Origin: Bacillota bacterium
GTDB lineage: Bacteria; Bacillota; Clostridia; Oscillospirales; Oscillospiraceae
Assembly: GCA_029777215.1 (NCBI GenBank)
Contig: JAKOSQ010000104.1
Coordinates: forward strand, 1 to 10,590
Reading direction: 5' to 3'
Length of the DNA: 10,590 nt
The first letter of the stretch is position 1. Each line of letters starts with the position of its first letter. The notes beneath the pieces were generated by a model that saw only the letters and a list, made by a program, of their open reading frames with translations, had not been told where the DNA came from and made no database searches. Shown here in pieces: positions 6,287 through 10,590 of the stretch. Both the position numbers and the translations under genes were made by a program.

Positions 6287-7261
6287 ATGAATGAACTGAA
6301 TTTAGAAAAGAAGAGCTTCGGCGAAAAAGTGGGCGATTTTCTCGGCAAGCCCGTGGTGCGCGCGATCTTGCCGATCCTCGGCCTCGTCGTCATCACCCTG
6401 CTGCTCGACGCTCTGACGCACGGCAAGATTTTGCAGGCCTCGAGCATCAAGCTCATGCTCAGCCAGGTCTACGTCCTCATGATCGCCTCCACCGGCGTTT
6501 TCATGATTATGACAATGGGCTGCCTCGATTTCTCGCAGGGCTCCATGCTCGGCATCGCCTCGATCGTCGTGTGCTACCTCTCGTTTTACAGCATTCCGCT
6601 CGCGATCATCGGCGGTATGCTGACCGGCGCCGCGATCGGCGCGGTCAACGCCTTCTTCCACGTCAAGCGCAAGATCCCCTCCTTCATTGTCACGATCTGC
6701 ACCATGTACCTCTTCCGCGGCCTGTGCAGCTACTTCGCCTCCAAAAAACCGGTCGCGGCGGTGTCCACCATTAGTGCCTACAACACCATTCCCATTAAGC
6801 TCGGCATCACCATTGCGGTGCTCCTCGTCGCGTGGTTCATCTTCACCTTCACGAAGGTGGGCCCGAACCTCAAGGCGATCGGCGCGGGTGAAAAGGCCTC
6901 CCGCTTCGCGGGCATCAAGGTCGAAAAAACCAAGTGGCTCGTCTACATCATCGCCGGCGCGATCACGGGCCTTGCCGCCTTCGTCAACATCGTCAAGGTC
7001 GGCTCGGTCACGCCGTCCGGCGGCACCATGCTTGAAACGCAGATTCTCATCGCGCTGGTCCTCGGCGGCATGCCGGTTTCCGGCGGCCCGATGGTCCGCT
7101 TCTCAAACGTCATCTGCGGCGTGCTGACCTTCAAGATTCTCGCGAGCGGCCTGCAAATGATCGGTCTCGCGACCGAACGCTCCCAGCTCATCGAAGGCAT
7201 CGTCTTTTTGATCGTCGTGGCGCTCTTCAGCGACCGGCGCTCGCTGCAGGTCATAAAGTGA
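6287..7261 (+). CDS. ABC sugar permease, second of two (CUT2 type)
   Basis: This 324-residue BPD_transp_2 family membrane protein follows a GAGGAGG site (6273-6279) 7 bases before its ATG, overlapping the end of the ATPase gene. Hydrophobic segments are seen near 25-40, 60-78, 85-102, 104-123, 131-148, 171-188, 216-234, 250-262, 274-290 and 302-314. Family motifs are GCLDFSQGSMLG (78-89), the coupling-loop segment AIGAGEKASRFAGIKVEKTK (197-216) and LGGMPVSGG (259-267), the last matching the glycine-rich element missing from permease 1. The retention of canonical elements in only one permease suggests an asymmetric heterodimeric pore. Sugar specificity is inferred from neighbours. Confidence 0.94.
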   Translation: MNELNLEKKSFGEKVGDFLGKPVVRAILPILGLVVITLLLDALTHGKILQASSIKLMLSQVYVLMIASTGVFMIMTMGCLDFSQGSMLGIASIVVCYLSFYSIPLAIIGGMLTGAAIGAVNAFFHVKRKIPSFIVTICTMYLFRGLCSYFASKKPVAAVSTISAYNTIPIKLGITIAVLLVAWFIFTFTKVGPNLKAIGAGEKASRFAGIKVEKTKWLVYIIAGAITGLAAFVNIVKVGSVTPSGGTMLETQILIALVLGGMPVSGGPMVRFSNVICGVLTFKILASGLQMIGLATERSQLIEGIVFLIVVALFSDRRSLQVIK

Positions 7262-7273
7262 CACGGATCGACA

Positions 7274-7287
7274 CTGCCTCTTGGCAG
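7274..7287. repeat. Short inverted repeat over the regulator's -35 box
   Basis: CTGCC (7274-7278) and GGCAG (7283-7287) flank TCTT. The right arm overlaps the TTGGCA -35 box. No T-run follows, so it is not a complete terminator. It could be an operator or a minor RNA hairpin at the end of the permease message. Confidence 0.35.
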
Positions 7288-7309
7288 AGCCCCTACGCGG
7301 GTGTAAAAT
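7281..7309 (+). promoter_or_regulatory. Probable internal promoter for the repressor-araA-araD genes
   Basis: TTGGCA (7281-7286, 5 of 6) and TAAAAT (7304-7309, 5 of 6) are separated by 17 bases. The predicted start near 7316 lies in the A-run. It would let the repressor and the catabolic genes be transcribed without the importer promoter. I see no TTGTAC-type repeat near it. Confidence 0.6.
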
Positions 7310-7321
7310 GAGAAAAAAAAG

Positions 7322-8386
7322 ATGCGGAAAGCGGGAGAAGTCTTGAGCGAACTGAAATATAAGGAGCTGGCAGAACGGCTCCGCAGCGAAATTAAATCCG
7401 GAGTTTACCGCGGCGGACAGCGCCTGCCGGGTGAGCTGGAGCTGGCCTCCAAGCTCTCGTGCAGCCGCCAGACAGTGCGGCAGGCAATCGGGCTGCTCGT
7501 CGACGAGGGGCTGGTCTACCGCATGCAGGGAAGCGGCACCTATGTCCAGAGCGGTCCGGCTCGCCGGACACCGACAAAAAACATTGCCGTCGTCACCACC
7601 TATATCGGCGAGCACATTTTTCCCGCGATCCTCCACGGCATTGAGGAGGCACTGACCGAAAACGGCTACAGCTTCATGCTCTCGGCCACGCGCAACCGCG
7701 TAGACAACGAGCGGCGCATCCTCTCGGACCTCCTCGCCAAGCCCATTGACGGGCTTATCGTCGAGGGCACGAAGACCGCACTGCCGAACCCGAACATCGA
7801 CCTTTACAATGCCTTTGCTCAGCAGGGCATTCCTGTCGTCTTCATTGACGGCTACTATCCCGACATCAAGAGTCCCACCTACGTCGTGGCGGACGACCGC
7901 CGCGGCGGCCGCATGGCGACCGAGCTTCTGCTCAAAAACGGCCACACCCGCATCGCCGGCTTTTTCAAGAGCGACGATATCCAGGGCCACCGCCGCTATG
8001 CCGGCTTCATCCAGACCATGCGCGCCGCCGGCATCGAGGTTTCGGACGACAACATCCTGTGGTTCACGACCGAGACGCGCGACATGCTCATCGACGCCTG
8101 CGGACTCGAAGTGCTCGACGGCTGCACCGCCGCCGTCTGCTACAACGACGAGACCGCGCTCGAACTCGTCCGACTCTTCGGTGAAAGGGGCATCGCGCCC
8201 GATCGCTACGAGCTTGTGAGCTTTGACAACAGCGTTTACGCCCAGCTCTCGCCCATCCCCTTCCGCTCGCTCCAGAGCCCGAAGGAGCAGCTCGGCCGGC
8301 TCGCCGCCGAAAAAATGATACACATACTCGCGCTGCAGCCCGAGACCTCCTCGGTCCTCCCCTGGACCTTGCCGGAGGCGGACTGA
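7322..8386 (+). CDS. araR: AraR-type transcriptional repressor (GntR DNA-binding plus LacI-like effector domain)
   Basis: The protein is a hybrid regulator. Residues about 12-76 form a GntR-family winged helix: YKELAERLRSEIKSGVY, LPGELELASKLSCSRQTVRQAI (recognition helix), GLVYRMQGSGTYV (wing). Residues about 85-345 form a LacI/periplasmic-binding-like effector domain, with NIAVVTTYIGEHIFPAILHGIEEAL, PIDGLIVEGTK, PNPNIDLYN, VVADDRRGGRMATELLLKNGH and AAVCYNDETALE closely recalling B. subtilis AraR. That family binds L-arabinose as inducer and represses transport and catabolism genes. The ATG at 7322 has no ribosome site. TTG at 7343 has GGGAG (7333-7337) at normal spacing and gives MSELKYKELAERL, a typical GntR start, so TTG 7343 may be the true start (347 residues). 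The likely target is the repeat at 2364-2388. It is followed 36 bases later by araA. Confidence 0.88.
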   Translation: MRKAGEVLSELKYKELAERLRSEIKSGVYRGGQRLPGELELASKLSCSRQTVRQAIGLLVDEGLVYRMQGSGTYVQSGPARRTPTKNIAVVTTYIGEHIFPAILHGIEEALTENGYSFMLSATRNRVDNERRILSDLLAKPIDGLIVEGTKTALPNPNIDLYNAFAQQGIPVVFIDGYYPDIKSPTYVVADDRRGGRMATELLLKNGHTRIAGFFKSDDIQGHRRYAGFIQTMRAAGIEVSDDNILWFTTETRDMLIDACGLEVLDGCTAAVCYNDETALELVRLFGERGIAPDRYELVSFDNSVYAQLSPIPFRSLQSPKEQLGRLAAEKMIHILALQPETSSVLPWTLPEAD

Positions 8387-8422
8387 GACAACATCAACCT
8401 TCTTTTAAAGTGAGGTAGTTAC

Positions 8423-9895
8423 ATGCTCAAGGATTATGAATTTTGGTTTGTCGTGGGCAGCCAGTTCCTCTACGGACCCGAGGTGCTGGACATCGTCGCC
8501 GCCCGCGCCAAAGAAATGACGGACGAGATGAACAAGGCAGGGAAGCTTCCCTGCCGCCTCGTCTATAAGCTCACGGCCAAGACCCCGGACGAGATCACCC
8601 AGCTCGTCAAGGACGCGAATTACGACGACAAGTGCGCCGGCCTCGTCGTTTGGATGCACACCTTCAGCCCCTCGAAGATGTGGATTAACGGTCTCGAGCT
8701 GCTGCAAAAGCCCTATTGCCACTTCGCCACCCAGTACAACCGCAACATCCCCAACGAGGGCATCGACATGGACTTCATGAACCTCAACCAGGCCGCCCAC
8801 GGCGACCGCGAGCACGGCTTCATCGGCGCGCGCCTGCGCCTGAAGCGCAAGATTATCGCGGGTTTCTGGCAGGATGACCCCGTGCAGGAGCGCCTCGGCA
8901 ACTGGATGCGCGTCGCCGTCGGCGCGGCCGAGAGCCGCAAGCTCAAAGTCATGCGCTTTGGGGACAACATGCGCAACGTCGCCGTCACCGAGGGCGACAA
9001 GGTTGAGGTCCAAAAAAAGCTCGGCTGGCAGGTCAATACATGGCCGGTCGGCGAGCTTGCGGAGACCATCGCCGCCGTTACGGACGCGGAGATCGACGCG
9101 CTCATCGCCGAATACAAAAAGAATTACGACATGAACACCGATAACCTCGCCTCCGTCCGCTATCAGGCGCGCGAGGAGATCGCCATCAAAAAGATGCTCG
9201 ACCGCGAGGGCTGCAAGGCCTACACCAACACCTTTGAGGACCTCTGCGGCATGGACCAGCTCCCGGGCCTCGCCTCCCAGCACCTCATGGCGCAGGGCTA
9301 CGGCTTCGGCGCGGAGGGCGACTGGAAGGTCAGCGCGATGACGACGCTCGTCAAGACCATGAGCGAGGGCCGCAGCGGCGGCACCGCCTTCATGGAGGAT
9401 TACACCTACGACCTCACGCCCGGAAAAGAACTCTCCCTCGGCGCGCACATGCTCGAGGTCTGCCCGTCCGTCGCGGCGGAGCGCCCGAAGATTGAAGTCC
9501 ACCCGCTGGGCATCGGCGGCAAGGACGACCCTGCCCGCCTTGTTTTTGAGGGCCACCCCGGCAAGGCCGTCGTCGTGAGCCTCATCGACATGGGCGGCAG
9601 ACTGCGCATGATCTGCCAGGACATCGAGTGCGTGAAGCCGATCTACGAAATGCCGAACCTCCCGGTCGCGCGCGTCATGTGGCGGCCGGAGCCGGACCTT
9701 CTCACCGGCGTCGAGTGCTGGATTCAGGCCGGCGGCGCGCACCACACGGTGCTGACCTACGACCTCACCGCCGAGCAGTTCGAGGATTTCGCCCGCATCA
9801 TGGACATCGAATTTGTCCACATCTCGAAGGACACGACCGCGGAGAGCCTTGAAAAGGAACTGTTTTTCGCCGACGTCGCCTGGAAGCTGAGGTAG
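8423..9895 (+). CDS. araA: L-arabinose isomerase
   Basis: This cytoplasmic Mn-dependent enzyme converts L-arabinose to L-ribulose. Its 490 residues are normal for the family. The N-terminal [32 protein letters not shown] (75-88), the [15 protein letters not shown] segment and [17 protein letters not shown] are all typical. By alignment to E. coli AraA the metal ligands are Glu298 (in GAEGDWK), Glu325 (MEDYTY), His342 (AHMLEVCPS) and one of His440-441 (GGAHHTV); all are present. A TGAGGT ribosome site (8411-8416) lies 6-7 bases before the ATG. It begins 36 bases after the repressor gene and its last codons carry the ribosome site of araD, so it is probably cotranscribed with both. No araB lies between araA and araD. 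No defects are seen. Confidence 0.98.
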   Translation: MLKDYEFWFVVGSQFLYGPEVLDIVAARAKEMTDEMNKAGKLPCRLVYKLTAKTPDEITQLVKDANYDDKCAGLVVWMHTFSPSKMWINGLELLQKPYCHFATQYNRNIPNEGIDMDFMNLNQAAHGDREHGFIGARLRLKRKIIAGFWQDDPVQERLGNWMRVAVGAAESRKLKVMRFGDNMRNVAVTEGDKVEVQKKLGWQVNTWPVGELAETIAAVTDAEIDALIAEYKKNYDMNTDNLASVRYQAREEIAIKKMLDREGCKAYTNTFEDLCGMDQLPGLASQHLMAQGYGFGAEGDWKVSAMTTLVKTMSEGRSGGTAFMEDYTYDLTPGKELSLGAHMLEVCPSVAAERPKIEVHPLGIGGKDDPARLVFEGHPGKAVVVSLIDMGGRLRMICQDIECVKPIYEMPNLPVARVMWRPEPDLLTGVECWIQAGGAHHTVLTYDLTAEQFEDFARIMDIEFVHISKDTTAESLEKELFFADVAWKLR

Positions 9896-9899
9896 AACC

Positions 9900-10590
9900 A
9901 TGCTCGAAGAACTCAAGGAAAAAGTGTTGCAGGCAAATCTCCTGCTCCCGAAGCACGATCTCGTGACCTTCACCTGGGGCAACGTCTCCGGCATCGACCG
10001 CGAAGCCGGCCTTGTTGTCATCAAGCCCTCCGGCGTCGACTATGAGACGATGACGGCTGAGGACATGGTCGTCGTCTCACTCGCAACGGGCGAGGTTGTC
10101 GAGGGCGCTTTGAAGCCCTCGTCCGACACGCCGACGCATCTCGTTCTTTACCGCGCGTTTCCGAACATCGGCGGCGTCGTCCACACGCACAGCCGCTGGG
10201 CCACGACCTTCGCACAGGCCGGACGCGGCATCCCGCCGCTCGGCACGACCCACGGCGACTACTTCTACGGCGAGATCCCCTGCACCCGCAAAATGACCCC
10301 GGAGGAGGTCGGCGGCGCGCCCGGCCACTATGAGACGGAGACGGGCAATGTCATCGTCGAGACCTTCGCGGGCCAGAACCCGGACGACATCCCCGCCGCG
10401 CTCGTCCACAGCCACGGTCCCTTTTGCTGGGGCACGGACCCCAAAAACGCGGTGCACAACGCCGTCGTTTTGGAGGAGCTGGCCTTCATGGCGTGGCACG
10501 CGATGCTGCTCGAGCCGGGCCTGCCGGTCATGCAGCAGGAGCTTTTAGACAAACACTATCTCCGCAAGCACGGCAAGAGCGCCTATTACG
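9900..10590 (+). CDS. araD: L-ribulose-5-phosphate 4-epimerase, last codons beyond window
   Basis: This class II aldolase-type enzyme epimerises L-ribulose-5-phosphate to D-xylulose-5-phosphate with a metal ion. The window holds 230 codons; E. coli AraD has 231, so only a codon or a few and the stop are missing. Key residues match E. coli numbering: Asp76 (SSDTPTH), His95 and His97 (HTHSR), Asp120 ([10 protein letters not shown]) and Tyr229 (SAYY); the third metal histidine is His170 or His172 in VHSHGPF. The GNVSG (27-31) and KPSG (42-45) phosphate-binding motifs are present. AraD should be told from L-fuculose-1-phosphate aldolase; the Asp120/Tyr229 pair, length and position after araA favour AraD. 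The ATG lies 4 bases after the araA stop, with TGAGG at 9888-9892 inside araA, suggesting translational coupling. Confidence 0.97.
   Translation, partial: MLEELKEKVLQANLLLPKHDLVTFTWGNVSGIDREAGLVVIKPSGVDYETMTAEDMVVVSLATGEVVEGALKPSSDTPTHLVLYRAFPNIGGVVHTHSRWATTFAQAGRGIPPLGTTHGDYFYGEIPCTRKMTPEEVGGAPGHYETETGNVIVETFAGQNPDDIPAALVHSHGPFCWGTDPKNAVHNAVVLEELAFMAWHAMLLEPGLPVMQQELLDKHYLRKHGKSAYY

Noticed and set aside
7103..8323. A 406-codon open frame antisense to permease 2 and the repressor
   Set aside because: It straddles two recognised sense genes and has no motif of its own.
8405..10024. A 539-codon open frame antisense to araA and araD
   Set aside because: It mirrors two well-supported genes in GC-rich sequence. 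Its protein is a low-complexity Ala/Val/Asp/Glu-rich shadow with no recognisable motif.
1..10590. CRISPR arrays, tRNA or rRNA genes, insertion sequences, phage or toxin-antitoxin genes
   Set aside because: No regularly spaced repeats, RNA-gene signatures, transposase motifs or terminal repeats were seen; the content is metabolic.

Overview
The window looks like a chromosomal segment from a GC-rich, probably strictly anaerobic Firmicute of the gut Clostridia type (Oscillospiraceae/Ruminococcaceae-like). This is an inference. It rests on GC-rich third codon positions, strong AGGAGG-type ribosome sites, a Gram-positive-style lipoprotein binding protein with many cysteines, and a GntR/LacI-hybrid AraR-type repressor. 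AT-rich sequence is confined to the control region in front of the transport operon.

Layout. On the minus strand, 1-857 is the 5' part of an aldose 1-epimerase gene (galM) that runs off the left edge. Bases 858-1338 are a divergent control region. On the plus strand, 1339-1950 encodes a 203-residue protein resembling only the N-terminal half of an acetyl-CoA hydrolase/4-hydroxybutyrate CoA-transferase. It is followed by two back-to-back hairpins, the second a strong rho-independent terminator (2034-2074). Bases 2075-2479 are a control region with a near-consensus promoter and a 25-bp AraR-like inverted repeat. Then come a sugar-binding lipoprotein (2480-3658), an internal terminator-like hairpin (3721-3757), permease 1 (3778-4749), a double-domain ABC ATPase (4760-6274), permease 2 (6287-7261), an AraR-type repressor with its own likely promoter (7322-8386, or from TTG 7343), L-arabinose isomerase araA (8423-9895), and L-ribulose-5-phosphate 4-epimerase araD (from 9900, cut by the right edge one or a few codons before its end).

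How the genes fit together. The binding protein, two permeases and ATPase form a CUT2-type ABC importer. Its specificity is inferred to be L-arabinose from the neighbouring araA and araD. The mutarotase would interconvert sugar anomers. AraA makes L-ribulose, and AraD converts L-ribulose-5-phosphate to D-xylulose-5-phosphate. The kinase between them (araB) is not in the window. The repressor probably acts at the inverted repeat next to the importer promoter.

Most of the window is a recognisable arabinose uptake and catabolism locus. The less ordinary parts are the free-standing CoA-transferase half-protein with its tandem-hairpin 3' end, an ABC ATPase whose defects all fall on one of its two composite ATP sites, and several unassigned palindromes and repeats in the two control regions.
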